From: Candidatus Jettenia caeni
GTDB lineage: Bacteria > Planctomycetota > Brocadiia > Brocadiales > Brocadiaceae
Length of the DNA stretch: 64,000 bases
Assembly: GCA_000296795.1 (NCBI GenBank)
Contig: BAFH01000004.1
Location: 372,001 to 436,000, forward strand
Direction of reading: 5' to 3'
A program made the position numbers and the translations under genes. The notes under the pieces were generated by a model. It had not been told where the DNA came from and searched no databases. It saw only the letters and a list, made by a program, of their open reading frames with translations. Each line of letters starts with the position of its first letter. The first letter of the stretch is position 1. This document shows positions 46,293-56,312 of the stretch, piece by piece.

Positions 46293-47255
46293 ATGATTAA
46301 ACCTCTTTTTTTCCTTATTTTTTCTCTTGGCATTATTTCATTACAACAATCAGTTCAAGGGAATAATACTCTTTTACGAAAGCCATACAGGGCAGTAAAT
46401 TCCATACTATCTCATACGGGAATGGAAATGCGCATTTCTCCTTCTTCAGGAGTGTCTGAAGAGCAATTAGCAAAATCCCAAAATAAATCTCCCTTCCCTA
46501 CAACTTCTTGTACTGACAGATGCCATGTAAATTATCTGGCATATCGTACTATGTATCAGAAGAAGACTTTCAAACATAAAACACATTCTCCCGATAAAGG
46601 TTTGGAATGCCATCAGTGCCACAATAACGATCCGGTTAATAAAAGCACACACGGCAATTTAGTTATACAAAATGAGGATTGTTGGATATGCCATCATAAA
46701 AGATCAGGTAAAAAATCCACAGACCCTTTATCCTCGCAAGAGAACGGAAATCTCTTTACCTCCATAGTCCCCCTTAATCCCCCTTTAGAAAAGGGGGACA
46801 AGAATTCTCCTTTTATAAAGAAAGATTGGAGAGATTATGGATTTACAGGGAAGAAAAGATCAACAGATAATGGGGATTGCTTGAAGTGCCACGCAGAGGT
46901 AGAGCAATATATCAACGGGAGTATTCAAAATATAGGCACAGAAGTACCTGATTGGATGTCTAACTGGGTCTCCTGTACTGATTGTCATAGATTGGAATCG
47001 AATGAAAATTCGTTTAAATCTGTGCGAACATATTGCATAGAATGCCACAATCCAGATTACGGGCTGTTATACGATGCGTGGAAGGAGGTTATTGACAGTA
47101 AAACTAAACACTTTTACCAAAATAACGCGCATACTTCAAGCATACAATACCGTCTGAGGTTGGTTCAATCTTATGGCATGCACAACTTTCGCCTGTCTCA
47201 AATGATCTTAAAATCAATTGAGCCGTTGGCAAATAAGGAGAAACGTAGATCATGA
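46293..47255 (+). CDS. Five/six-haem c-type cytochrome with a repeat-derived insertion
   Basis: The 320-aa protein has a signal peptide (MIKPLFFLIFSLGIISLQQS) and five CxxCH sites (CHQCH, CWICH, CLKCH, CTDCH and CIECH) plus CTDRCH (CX3CH) near the N-terminus. Residues about 157-172 (IVPLNPPLEKGDKNSPF) are encoded by a copy of the CCCCCTTT / AAAGGGGG intergenic repeat, in frame and between two haem sites. The protein may tolerate a disordered loop there. Its start lies 5 nt after the decahaem gene. Confidence 0.88.
   Translation: MIKPLFFLIFSLGIISLQQSVQGNNTLLRKPYRAVNSILSHTGMEMRISPSSGVSEEQLAKSQNKSPFPTTSCTDRCHVNYLAYRTMYQKKTFKHKTHSPDKGLECHQCHNNDPVNKSTHGNLVIQNEDCWICHHKRSGKKSTDPLSSQENGNLFTSIVPLNPPLEKGDKNSPFIKKDWRDYGFTGKKRSTDNGDCLKCHAEVEQYINGSIQNIGTEVPDWMSNWVSCTDCHRLESNENSFKSVRTYCIECHNPDYGLLYDAWKEVIDSKTKHFYQNNAHTSSIQYRLRLVQSYGMHNFRLSQMILKSIEPLANKEKRRS
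46764..46803. repeat. Intragenic copy of the CCCCCTTT / AAAGGGGG dispersed repeat
   Basis: CATAGTCCCCCTTAATCCCC followed by CTTTAGAAAAGGGGGAC is the same core as intergenic copies at about 28416 and 38520. It is in frame in the cytochrome gene and adds Pro/Leu/Lys/Gly-rich residues with no haem ligand. Confidence 0.8.
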
Positions 47256-47947
47256 TTGAAGAATCTGTGTACCTGTATGCTGATACATTAAAGCTGGAAG
47301 GGATATTAACCTATGATGAGGATGCACTTCCATCATCAGCAATCTTATTATGTGCACCCCATCCTAATTTGGGTGGCGATATGGATAATAATGTTATTAC
47401 AAGCATTGCACGAGTATCGGCTGATATGGGATTTTTATCTCTTCGATTCAACTACCGTGGTGTGGGAAATAGTGAAAGTCACGAGAAGGACATCGTTCAA
47501 AAATTTCATTACTGGGAAGAGTCTTTACATGGAAGGAATTTAATGGATGCCGTCACTGACACACAAGCCGCTCTCGACTTCTTGCTTTCACAAATTGCCG
47601 TACACGATAGAATATTTGTTGCCGGATATTCATTTGGCGCCCTCGTTGGTATGAAAATGGGCACAGAGAGCAGCAGAGTATTGGCTTTTGCTTCTATCTC
47701 CACTCCTTTTGGCCGGTACAATCTTGATTTTTTATCCCATTGTAACAAGGAAAAATTATTTATTTATAGTCAAAACGATTTTGCAACCACGGCAGAGGAG
47801 ACCGTAAACGGTTTTACAAAAATATCATCGCCCAAAATTTTAGAATTAATAGAGAATAGCGATCATTTCTACAGGAATCAGGAGGATAAGGTTTCACAAA
47901 AAGTTTGTTCCTTTTTTAGCCATATCAAGGTTCATGAAAGAAAATAG
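47252..47947 (+). CDS. Alpha/beta hydrolase
   Basis: The 231-aa protein has the alpha/beta-hydrolase nucleophile elbow GYSFGA (Ser), an oxyanion-side HPNLGGDMDN near the N-terminus, FNYRGVGNSES and a likely catalytic His in ENSDHFYR near residue 210. The nearest well-described pattern is the small CocE/NonD/YghX-like hydrolases of broad bacteria. Substrate unknown. It overlaps the cytochrome gene by 4 nt (ATGA), so it is co-transcribed; a role in haem or lipid handling is possible but unsupported. Confidence 0.8.
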   Translation: MIEESVYLYADTLKLEGILTYDEDALPSSAILLCAPHPNLGGDMDNNVITSIARVSADMGFLSLRFNYRGVGNSESHEKDIVQKFHYWEESLHGRNLMDAVTDTQAALDFLLSQIAVHDRIFVAGYSFGALVGMKMGTESSRVLAFASISTPFGRYNLDFLSHCNKEKLFIYSQNDFATTAEETVNGFTKISSPKILELIENSDHFYRNQEDKVSQKVCSFFSHIKVHERK

Positions 47948-48014
47948 AAAATAAGGCCACTTTATAAAATCGTAACACTTTTTTCAAAAAACTAAATTGT
48001 TACTAAAAATCAAA

Positions 48015-48042
48015 TTGAAAAGAAATAAAATCATGGTATAAT
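48015..48042 (+). promoter_or_regulatory. tRNA promoter
   Basis: TTGAAA (48015-48020), 16-nt spacer, TATAAT (48037-48042), 12 nt before the tRNA 5' end. Confidence 0.75.
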
Positions 48043-48054
48043 TTTACTTTCTCA

Positions 48055-48128
48055 GGGCCCATAGCTCAGCCGGTTAGAGCAGCGGACTCATAATCCGCGT
48101 GTCCAAGGTTCGAATCCTTGTGGGCCCA
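48055..48128 (+). tRNA. tRNA with CAU anticodon (elongator Met or Ile2)
   Basis: The 74-nt gene folds into a standard cloverleaf. The acceptor GGGCCC pairs with GGGCCC at 48122-48127, the D arm is AGCTCAGCCGGTTAGAGC, the anticodon stem GCGGA/TCCGC holds the loop CTCATAA, and the T arm has GGTTCGAATCC. The anticodon CAU is at 48089-48091. The strong acceptor and AUAGCUCAG start suit either elongator tRNA-Met or the lysidine-modified tRNA-Ile2; the initiator is excluded because 1-72 is a pair. The CCA end is not encoded, so it must be added. Confidence 0.95.
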
Positions 48129-48251
48129 CTTACCTATAAAATCGCATATCCCAGATGGCAAACTCTCAATTAACCAGGGCAAATACAGGATTCGCCCCTA
48201 CCTCGGTTTTGTATCATATTTTGAATAGAGTGAGTATAGATATTAAATAAA

Positions 48252-48290
48252 AATCCCCCTATATCTCTTTCTGGAAAATATAGGGGGATT
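48252..48290. terminator. Bidirectional hairpin terminator between the tRNA and the porin
   Basis: A perfect 13-bp stem AATCCCCCTATAT / ATATAGGGGGATT (48252-48264, 48278-48290) has a 13-nt loop. On the minus strand it is followed by a T-rich run (TTTATTTAATA) as needed for the porin transcript; the plus side has a weaker ATTATATACTTTT tail. Confidence 0.8.
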
Positions 48291-48381
48291 ATATACTTTT
48301 CGAATTTCACTACCCAATAGTGAATAAAACTTTGTTTTAATTCCTGTTACCGATCAGAAAACAGAGAACAAAATTAAGTTT

Positions 48382-49614
48382 TTAGAATAGGTATTCGATG
48401 CCAATACCATAAATATTCTCTGATGAATCATGGACACCAATAGCATCAGGATCGGAGTAATGGTTAAAGCGGTATTCAGGCCTAAATAAGAGATTCTCTC
48501 TCATCTTAATATTACAGGTAAGGGTAACTTCCCATATTGTTTGATCAAAAAATCTTACCCCATCGGTATCATCAAAATACTCGTATCGTACAACTCCCTG
48601 AATCCAATTGGTAAAATCATACAAAGCATAACCCGCAACACCCCACCAGTGGCCCGTATTCCCTAAAGCCAGGCCATTTCCGATATCCATTGCAGCATCC
48701 TGCGCTTGACCCCAATCGCCATTAAGGATAAATGATAACTTTTCAGTTAGTTGATACGTAGCTACAACATCAAACAAGTGGGTCAAACCCCCATTCGTGC
48801 TCCTTCGCTGAACATTAACTGGAATTGGGCCCTTTGGATTATCCCATCCCTCAGCTCCGTGGATTCCTCCCAGGGAAACAAAGGCTTTTTCTGTTGGTTT
48901 GTAGGTAAGATACCATCCAAATGACTTTGATGAGTTGTTATCAACAAAGGAATCCCATCCATTGACCCCATAGAGACTCAAACTTACCTTATCGGTAAAA
49001 TCATAACTAGCGCTTATACCTGTGTGGGTAAAAGGAATAGCATTATTGTAAAGAATTCCATGCTGATAATTGGGGTTATTTATATTTTCTACCAATTCTG
49101 CCCCAATCCAGGTATAGAACTTACCAAACCGAAAGGTAATACCACTACCAATTGGCGCCTTCCAGGAAACGTTTGCTGTTGCAACGGTAAAAATATCATC
49201 ACGGTCTGGATCACTTGTGCCAGGTTCACCCAGAAAGGTAATTCTCTTTGCTTTCTCGCCAAAATACGTATGTAATTGCCAACCTATCGGACTCTCATCA
49301 GTAACCGCCTTATCCACAAAGAGTGCAAAGCTCTCAAAGGTAAGTGAGTGATTTTCATTTTCACCAATAAAATTTAGCGGGCTGAGGTTGTTTTGTCCTG
49401 AAGGAGCCTCATCGTTATAAAAATAATTTGTATCAACAAAACCACTTACTTTCATATCTTTTAGTAAATTTACAAGTCCACTCTCTTCTGCTGGCATGAC
49501 CGGCGCTGCTTCTTCTGGTACCACGTCTAAAACTTGTGCAAAAATCGGCGTAGTAAAACCCGCCATTGCACTACATAATATCCCTGCCAACCCCCACTTA
49601 TATAAATTCTTCAT
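48382..49614 (-). CDS. Outer-membrane beta-barrel porin (BBP2/OmpL-like)
   Basis: The 410-aa protein has a signal peptide (MKNLYKWGLAGILCSAMAG, cleavage likely at IFA). After a Pro/Glu-rich stretch it forms a barrel of about 14-16 strands with aromatic girdle residues, and ends in IYGIGIEYLF with the terminal Phe needed for BAM-dependent assembly. KVSGFVDTNYFYN and WQLHTYFGEKAKRI are typical of putative beta-barrel porin-2. GGAGAG precedes the start at 49614; the longer frame uses TTG. Its substrate is not predictable from sequence alone. Bases 49615-50136 upstream are AT-rich; the porin promoter must lie there, but I see no gene. Confidence 0.85.
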   Translation of the reverse strand: MKNLYKWGLAGILCSAMAGFTTPIFAQVLDVVPEEAAPVMPAEESGLVNLLKDMKVSGFVDTNYFYNDEAPSGQNNLSPLNFIGENENHSLTFESFALFVDKAVTDESPIGWQLHTYFGEKAKRITFLGEPGTSDPDRDDIFTVATANVSWKAPIGSGITFRFGKFYTWIGAELVENINNPNYQHGILYNNAIPFTHTGISASYDFTDKVSLSLYGVNGWDSFVDNNSSKSFGWYLTYKPTEKAFVSLGGIHGAEGWDNPKGPIPVNVQRRSTNGGLTHLFDVVATYQLTEKLSFILNGDWGQAQDAAMDIGNGLALGNTGHWWGVAGYALYDFTNWIQGVVRYEYFDDTDGVRFFDQTIWEVTLTCNIKMRENLLFRPEYRFNHYSDPDAIGVHDSSENIYGIGIEYLF

Positions 49615-50136
49615 CAGAACTTCTCTCCTTTCCTTCAATAAAAGGGCTTAACATGTAAATCCATACGCCTCAAGGCAATGAGCAAACATACCTATGGTAT
49701 TTTATATATAGCTCTCCCTCCTTTCCTGACCGTAATTTATTTTATCAAAATAATTAAGAGAGTTACTCCTTTTACTAAAACGAAATTAAGCAAAACAAAT
49801 ACCTTTACAAATATTTCAGAATAAATAAATATTTCAGTATCTATAAATTACAAGCTCACATAAATAGGCTTGCTTAAGTCTGTAAAAATCAACAACTTAC
49901 TACATACAAGACTTAAAGCAAAGGGAAAAGATACAGATCTTGCGTTTTGATCAAGAGAAATATAGAACTTATGGCATTTCTTTTATCCATTTGAATTTAG
50001 CCATAAATGTGGATGATATGGTGCAATGGCTAGCTTAACAAGCTTTTTAATTGCTGCATTTTATATTTACAAAGGCTTTTGTCAATAAAAATCTTACATA
50101 ATTTAATAAAATATTAATAATCTTAGATCATTTTTC

Positions 50137-50164
50137 TTGACCTCTATCATTTTATGGTTATAAT
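50137..50164 (+). promoter_or_regulatory. Promoter of the formate-THF ligase gene
   Basis: TTGACC (50137-50142), a 16-nt spacer and TATAAT (50159-50164) give a good sigma-70 promoter. The transcript would have a leader of about 150 nt before the ATG; I see no strong riboswitch fold in it. Confidence 0.7.
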
Positions 50165-50321
50165 TTCACACTTCACTATTATTCTGTAATAGATATATAT
50201 AGGGTTATGAATCGTATACTTTACATTTTACTACGTGTTAAGCAGCCATTTATATAAAAGGCAATTCGAATTTAATTTTAAGGCAATAATATCTTAAGAA
50301 TATTATTAAGGAGAAAAAACA

Positions 50322-52085
50322 ATGGCGTTGGACCCCACCAAGCACGCGGATTGGGAAATAGCAGAAGAAGCTGAAACCCGAATGAAAACGGTATATCAGT
50401 TGGCCGAAGAGTTAGGTCTGGAAAAAGAAGAACTGCTTCCTCACGGGCATTACGTGGCAAAGGTTGATTTTAATAAGGTATTGAAACGGGTTGAGAAAAA
50501 GCCCGATGGAAAATTCATTGATGTAACAGCCATAACACCAACACCTCTGGGCGAAGGAAAATCGACCACTACTATGGGATTAGTGCAGGGATTAGGGAAA
50601 AGAGATAAAAGGGTTATCGGCGCCATTCGGCAGCCATCAGGAGGGCCGACCATGAATATCAAAGGGTCTGCTGCTGGTGGCGGGCTCTCCCAATGCATTC
50701 CGTTAACACCTTTTTCACTTGGGTTGACAGGCGATATAAACGCCATTATGAACGCTCACAATTTGGCTATGGTGGCCCTTACATCCAGAGTGCAACATGA
50801 ATTCAATTACAACGACGAAGAGCTTGCAAAAAGGAATTTAAAACGTCTTAATATCGATACCGACAGAATAGAACTTAAATGGATTATAGACTTTTGCGCC
50901 CAGGCACTGAGAAAAATAATAATCGGTATCGGGAGCAGGATGGATGGTTTTATGATGGAGTCTGGATTTGCCATAGCAGTATCTTCTGAAATTATGGCAA
51001 TTCTCTCGGTAGCTAAAGATTTAAAAGATATGAGGGAGCGGATAGGCAAAATGGTTGTTGCCTATGATAAAAAAGGCAGTCCAATAACTACTACCGATCT
51101 TGAAGTGGCAGGCGCTATGACGGCATGGATGATAGAGGCTATTAATCCGAACCTGATGCAGACTATTGAGGGACAACCGGTATTTGTTCATGCGGGACCT
51201 TTTGCCAATATTGCTATTGGTCAGTCCTCAATTATCGCAGACAGACTTGGCTTAAAATTAGGTGACTATCACGTAACGGAATCGGGGTTCGGAGCAGATA
51301 TCGGATTTGAAAAATTCTGGAATTTAAAATGCCGCTACTCAGGACAACTCCCCAATGCAGCGGTAATTGTTACCACTGTCCGCGCAATGAAATGCCATGG
51401 CGGCGCTCCTATCCCGGTACCGGGCCGTCCTTTGGATCCAGCCTACAAAGAAGAAAACGTTGGATGGGTGGAAAAAGGAACAGAGAATCTCATCCATCAT
51501 ATCAACACAGTGAAGAAGGCCGGAATTAATCCTGTAGTTTGCATCAATAACTTCCATACGGATACAGATGCCGAAATTAAAGCAATCCGCCGACTGGCAG
51601 AAAAGGCCGGAGCCCGTGTTGCCCTGTCTCAGCACTGGCTAAAAGGAGGTGAAGGAGCATTAGAACTAGCTGATGCAGTAATTGATGCATGCAATCAGCC
51701 TAATAATTTTAAATTCCTTTATGACTTAAGCGCTCCTTTAAAAACACGTATTGAACTGATTGCAAAGGAAGTTTACGGTGCAGATGGAGTTGATTATACA
51801 TCAGAGGCCTTAACAAAAATCAAGATATTGGATAACGATCCTGACATTTCAAAAATGGGAACCTGCATGGTCAAAACCCATCTTTCGATCACCGATAATC
51901 CACAATTAAAAGGCGCACCGAGGGGCTGGAGATTACGTATTCGGGATATTTTAACCTTCAAAGGAGCAGGGTTTGTAGTACCAATGGCAGGAGATATAAA
52001 ACTTATGCCAGGAACCAGCTCTGATCCTGCATTCCGGCGTGTGGATGTTGATGTAAATACCGGAAAAGTAAAGGGAGTTTTTTAG
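50322..52085 (+). CDS. fhs: Formate-tetrahydrofolate ligase
   Basis: Fhs makes 10-formyl-THF from formate, THF and ATP, the entry step of the methyl branch of the Wood-Ljungdahl pathway and of one-carbon supply. The 587-aa product has the nucleotide loop [19 protein letters not shown]-like, followed by [19 protein letters not shown], and conserved [23 protein letters not shown] and later KTHLSIT. It is slightly longer than the usual 555-560 aa at the N-terminus, where [14 protein letters not shown] is still helical and plausible. It is consistent with acetyl-CoA-pathway carbon fixation in anammox bacteria. GGAG precedes the start. Confidence 0.97.
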   Translation: MALDPTKHADWEIAEEAETRMKTVYQLAEELGLEKEELLPHGHYVAKVDFNKVLKRVEKKPDGKFIDVTAITPTPLGEGKSTTTMGLVQGLGKRDKRVIGAIRQPSGGPTMNIKGSAAGGGLSQCIPLTPFSLGLTGDINAIMNAHNLAMVALTSRVQHEFNYNDEELAKRNLKRLNIDTDRIELKWIIDFCAQALRKIIIGIGSRMDGFMMESGFAIAVSSEIMAILSVAKDLKDMRERIGKMVVAYDKKGSPITTTDLEVAGAMTAWMIEAINPNLMQTIEGQPVFVHAGPFANIAIGQSSIIADRLGLKLGDYHVTESGFGADIGFEKFWNLKCRYSGQLPNAAVIVTTVRAMKCHGGAPIPVPGRPLDPAYKEENVGWVEKGTENLIHHINTVKKAGINPVVCINNFHTDTDAEIKAIRRLAEKAGARVALSQHWLKGGEGALELADAVIDACNQPNNFKFLYDLSAPLKTRIELIAKEVYGADGVDYTSEALTKIKILDNDPDISKMGTCMVKTHLSITDNPQLKGAPRGWRLRIRDILTFKGAGFVVPMAGDIKLMPGTSSDPAFRRVDVDVNTGKVKGVF

Positions 52086-52125
52086 TCCTTTAATTCCTGA
52101 TTGAGAGACTACGACTGCTGTTTAT

Positions 52126-52164
52126 AAAAGGCTGTTGAACAAAATAGCTCAACAGCCTTTTTTA
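52126..52164 (+). terminator. Rho-independent terminator of fhs
   Basis: Stem AAAAGGCTGTTGA / TCAACAGCCTTTT of 13 bp with a 10-nt loop and a run of T residues after it. Confidence 0.92.
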
Positions 52165-52184
52165 TTCTGTTCCTAAACATTACC

Positions 52185-52213
52185 TTGACTATATACTTGT
52201 ATTTGCTTACAAT
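52185..52213 (+). promoter_or_regulatory. Promoter of secA
   Basis: TTGACT (52185-52190), 17-nt spacer and TACAAT (52208-52213); near-consensus, about 95 nt upstream of the secA start. Confidence 0.75.
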
Positions 52214-52307
52214 AATCAAGAATATGCCTTTTAATCCTGATAATACTATGATTTTAAGTGAAGAATCTGACTTATAAAATACCGGTAAAATTTTTTAATA
52301 CTAAGCC

Positions 52308-54926
52308 ATGAGCATATTAACAAAAATATTTGGAACCTCTAATGACCGGTTCCTGAAAAAGATTAAACCTGTTGTAGACCAAATTAATACCCTCGAGACC
52401 AGGATGATGTCTCTAACCGATGCTGAGCTTCGCCAAAAGACGGACGAGTTTAAAGAACGGTTATCCAACGGAGAAATCATGGACAATCTCTTGCCGGAAG
52501 CATTTGCAACGGTGAGAGAGGCAAGCCGAAGAATCCTGATAGCCCCCAATCCTGATAGTCCTAATCGTACCATGCGCCACTTTGATGTTCAGTTAATCGG
52601 TGGTATTGTCCTGCACCAGGGAAAGATAGCTGAAATGGCGACTGGTGAAGGAAAAACCTTGGTTGCAACATTGCCAGCTTACCTGAATGCCTTAGCAGGG
52701 AAAGGTGTTCATATCGTTACAGTTAATGATTATCTGGCGAAACGTGATAGAGACTGGATGAGTCCCTTGTATGAATTCTTAGGATTAAAAGCCGGCGCTA
52801 TTCAATCGCACCAGGAATATGGAGAGAAAAAAGCTGCCTATTTATGCGATATTACCTACGGAACAAATAATGAATTCGGTTTTGATTATCTTCGTGATAA
52901 TATGAGGGTTCGGTCAGAAGAGCAGGTACAGATTAGCCGGGGTCTGAATTATGCCATTGTCGATGAGGTTGATAGTATTCTTATTGATGAAGCACGTACT
53001 CCTTTAATTATCTCTGGTTCGGCAGAGGAATCAACGGAAAAATATTATATAGCAGATAAAGTTGCCAGACGTTTAAAATTCGGAAAGCATTTTGAAATAA
53101 AAGAAAAAGAGCGAATGTCGCACCTTACGGAGGAAGGCATTGAGGAAGTTGAGAAACTGCTGAATGTGGATAGCATTTACACCGATAGGAATATGGAGTG
53201 GCCACACTACATTGAACAAGCCCTTCGTGCACATCATCTCTTCAAAAACGATAAGGACTATATCGTTAAAGGGGGCGAGGTAGTTATCGTAGATGAATTT
53301 ACCGGACGTTTGATGGAAGGCCGTGTATGGAGCGACGGGTTGCACCAGGCTGTGCAAGCAAAGGAACATCAGCGTATCAAAGAGGAAAACCAAACTCTTG
53401 CAACAATAACACTCCAGAATTTCTACAGATTGTATAAGAAACTTGCCGGAATGACAGGCACAGCAATAACAGAAGCTGCAGAATTTGATAAGATATACAG
53501 ACTTGAAGTAATTTCTATTCCCACAAATAAACCGATGCGTCGTACAAATTTTCCAGACCGTGTTTATCGGACCGAAAAAGAAAAATTCGATGCTATCATC
53601 AAAGAGATTGTAGAAGTACACAAACAAGGAAGACCTATATTGGTTGGGACGGTATCTATTGAAAAATCGGAACTCCTCAGTGAAAAACTCATGAGAGAAG
53701 GTATCGAACATGAAGTACTCAACGCCAAACAACATGAGCGAGAAGCGCACATAGTCGCAAAAGCCGGACAACCGGGAAACGTTACCATTGCTACGAATAT
53801 GGCGGGAAGAGGAACAGATATAGTCCTCGGCGAAGGGGTTGCAACTATGGGCGGACTCCACATTATCGGCACCGAGAGGCATGAGGCAAGGCGTATTGAC
53901 AACCAGCTTCGTGGCCGAGCAGGACGCCAGGGAGATCCAGGCTCATCCCGATTCTATGTCTCATTACAAGATGATTTAATGCGTATTTTTGCTTCAGAGC
54001 GTGTAAGCTCACTTCTCAAAACATTCGGTATGGAAGAAGGTATGGCAATTGAGCATACCATGGTTTCCAAATCTATTGAACGGGCACAGAAAAAGGTTGA
54101 AGAGCACAATTTTGAAATTCGTAAACATCTGCTCGAATATGATGAGGTTATGGACGAACAGAGAAAGGCGATTTATACCTTAAGGCAGAATGTGCTTGAA
54201 GGTAAGTATCTTCGGGACTATGTAGTTCAAATGATAGAAGATTGTATCAGGGAAATAGTGAATTTCGCTTACAATACAAAGCACAGCAGCGACGAGGAAG
54301 AGGCATTTGATCTTGCCGCCTGGTTTAAACAAAAATTTGGTGTAGCAATTGATCTGGATGAGGTTGAAGAAAAAACCCGTCAGAACATAGAAAATTTTTT
54401 GATAAAGAAATCTACTGAGACATACGGAACAAAGGAAAATACCATTGGCAAAGATCAGATGGAAAAGATTGCTCAAATACTTTTACTGGAAAAAATTGAC
54501 ACGAAGTGGAAAGACCACCTGTATGCTATGGATCATCTGAGGTCGGGCATTGGTCTCCGGGGATATGCCCAGGTAGACCCGAGAATTGAATATAAAAGGG
54601 AAGCGCTCGGTATGTTTGAGGGTATGAATCTCGCAATTAGAGATGAAGTAACGGATCTCATATTTAGACTACAACTGGGAGAAGAAGCGGAGAAAAAAGA
54701 TATATGGCATCCTGACCACTATGTTCACCAGGAAGTTTCTGGATTAAATACAATACAACAATCTCCGGTTGAAGTTGCGGCTGGTCATATAGAAAATACA
54801 ACTCCCGAAGCGCCTGTTGAGCAAAAGTTAGAACCCATTAAAGTATCAGTCAAGATCGGTAGAAACCAACCGTGTCCATGCGGTAGTGGCAGAAAATTCA
54901 AACAGTGTTGTGGCAGAACCATGTAA
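52308..54926 (+). CDS. secA: Protein translocase ATPase SecA
   Basis: SecA drives export of unfolded proteins through SecYEG using ATP. The 872-aa protein has the DEAD-type motor with Walker A MATGEGKTLVAT (about 107), EVDSILIDEAR-type Walker B, NDYLAKRD, and the second motor domain with TNMAGRGTDIVLG and GRAGRQGDPGSS. The preprotein-crosslinking and helical-scaffold domains follow, and a C-terminal zinc-binding tail (NQPCPCGSGRKFKQCCG) with the CxC...CC pattern. Length is normal (E. coli 901). It lies downstream of its own promoter and upstream of waaA. Confidence 0.98.
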   Translation: MSILTKIFGTSNDRFLKKIKPVVDQINTLETRMMSLTDAELRQKTDEFKERLSNGEIMDNLLPEAFATVREASRRILIAPNPDSPNRTMRHFDVQLIGGIVLHQGKIAEMATGEGKTLVATLPAYLNALAGKGVHIVTVNDYLAKRDRDWMSPLYEFLGLKAGAIQSHQEYGEKKAAYLCDITYGTNNEFGFDYLRDNMRVRSEEQVQISRGLNYAIVDEVDSILIDEARTPLIISGSAEESTEKYYIADKVARRLKFGKHFEIKEKERMSHLTEEGIEEVEKLLNVDSIYTDRNMEWPHYIEQALRAHHLFKNDKDYIVKGGEVVIVDEFTGRLMEGRVWSDGLHQAVQAKEHQRIKEENQTLATITLQNFYRLYKKLAGMTGTAITEAAEFDKIYRLEVISIPTNKPMRRTNFPDRVYRTEKEKFDAIIKEIVEVHKQGRPILVGTVSIEKSELLSEKLMREGIEHEVLNAKQHEREAHIVAKAGQPGNVTIATNMAGRGTDIVLGEGVATMGGLHIIGTERHEARRIDNQLRGRAGRQGDPGSSRFYVSLQDDLMRIFASERVSSLLKTFGMEEGMAIEHTMVSKSIERAQKKVEEHNFEIRKHLLEYDEVMDEQRKAIYTLRQNVLEGKYLRDYVVQMIEDCIREIVNFAYNTKHSSDEEEAFDLAAWFKQKFGVAIDLDEVEEKTRQNIENFLIKKSTETYGTKENTIGKDQMEKIAQILLLEKIDTKWKDHLYAMDHLRSGIGLRGYAQVDPRIEYKREALGMFEGMNLAIRDEVTDLIFRLQLGEEAEKKDIWHPDHYVHQEVSGLNTIQQSPVEVAAGHIENTTPEAPVEQKLEPIKVSVKIGRNQPCPCGSGRKFKQCCGRTM

Positions 54927-54999
54927 TTATAGAGTCGTATTCATACTCATAATACTGGCAAAGAACATACAATAAACCTGAAAGCTCATTTCATCTTGC

Positions 55000-56304
55000 A
55001 TGCCTACAATTTTCGATGTTATTTACATAACAGCGCTTATCCTCGGTTCACCATATCTTCTTGTGAAATGTATTACCAGTAAACGGCATCGTTCCGGCTT
55101 GCTGCAGCGCCTCGGATGGATTACGATAAAACAAGAAAAAAAATCTTGTATATGGATCCATTGTGCTTCAGTTGGAGAAATTTTAACTGTAAAAACACTT
55201 GTAAAACACTTTGAAAAAGAGTTTAATAACTTAAGTATAGTAATATCTACCAACACCAACACAGGATTAACGGTTGCAAAGATGCATTTTGCTGAAAAAA
55301 ACATTTTTTATTTTCCTCTTGATTTAAGCTGGATAATTTATAAGGTACTGGATGTCATACAACCGAAATGCCTCCTATTGATCGAGTTGGAGATATGGCC
55401 CAATCTCCTGATAGCAGCGGCCAGAAGGCGTATTCCCGTAGCCTTGCTCAATGCCAGGATATCCGAAAAGTCGCTAAAATGGTATCGCTTCTTAGGTAAG
55501 ATTTCAAAAAAATTTCTTACAAGCTTAACCATACAAGAAAATATGTATTGCGCAAGATCTAAAATCGATGCAGTCCACCTTATGAATCTTGGTATATCAG
55601 AACCACAAGTTACTGTCACAGGAAACATGAAATTTGATAATATAATAACCGCCATTTCTGAAAATAAAAAAAAACAGTTACTGGATTTATTTGAAATTGA
55701 TACGCGGGATAAGGTTATTATTTGTGGAAGCACACACGAGGGTGAAGAGGCTATTATTCTCAAGATCTTTAAGGAAATGAGTGCAAGATTTACTACATTA
55801 AGACTTATTTTAGCGCCCCGGCATATCGAAAGGGTTGATACGATAGCTACCTTAACTGAATCTACAGGGCTCAGGTTTATAAGAAAAACTTCCCTTGACA
55901 AGGGGAAAAAGATAGGTGAGCATAAGTACGGAACGGTTATCCTTATTGATACTGTAGGGGAATTACTTACTCTCTATAGCATTGCAGATTGTGTATTTAT
56001 TGGAAAAAGCCTTGTGCCGCAAGGCGGCCAAAATATAATGGAACCAGCGGGGCTGGCCAAACCGATTATTGCTGGACCGCACACATTCAATTTTCATGAG
56101 GAAGTTCGGTTATTAAAAGAAGCAGATGCTATAAAGATCGTTCAGAATGAATCAGAGTTATCCAATGAAATGATGTATCTTTTAGAGCATCCAAATGAGG
56201 CCAGGGAAATGGGCAGGAGAGCACAGTCTGTTATCATAAAACAAAAGGGTGCTACAGATCGTAATTTGAAATTGTTAAGGAAAATTTTATTGAAGGAGCG
56301 GTAG
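55000..56304 (+). CDS. waaA: 3-deoxy-D-manno-octulosonic-acid (Kdo) transferase
   Basis: WaaA attaches Kdo to lipid A on the inner membrane, so this organism makes LPS of a Gram-negative type. The 434-aa protein begins with a membrane-associated helix ([15 protein letters not shown]) and has the Kdo-transferase pattern: [48 protein letters not shown] with the catalytic Glu region, [24 protein letters not shown] and APRHIER. It starts 73 nt after secA and ends 8 nt before metK, so waaA-metK is probably one transcript. Confidence 0.95.
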   Translation: MPTIFDVIYITALILGSPYLLVKCITSKRHRSGLLQRLGWITIKQEKKSCIWIHCASVGEILTVKTLVKHFEKEFNNLSIVISTNTNTGLTVAKMHFAEKNIFYFPLDLSWIIYKVLDVIQPKCLLLIELEIWPNLLIAAARRRIPVALLNARISEKSLKWYRFLGKISKKFLTSLTIQENMYCARSKIDAVHLMNLGISEPQVTVTGNMKFDNIITAISENKKKQLLDLFEIDTRDKVIICGSTHEGEEAIILKIFKEMSARFTTLRLILAPRHIERVDTIATLTESTGLRFIRKTSLDKGKKIGEHKYGTVILIDTVGELLTLYSIADCVFIGKSLVPQGGQNIMEPAGLAKPIIAGPHTFNFHEEVRLLKEADAIKIVQNESELSNEMMYLLEHPNEAREMGRRAQSVIIKQKGATDRNLKLLRKILLKER

Positions 56305-56312
56305 TATCAGTT

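Noticed and set aside
53073-53882. 269-aa antisense frame in secA
   Set aside because: Shadow of a strongly coding gene on the opposite strand; Phe/Cys/Leu-rich composition from antisense reading.
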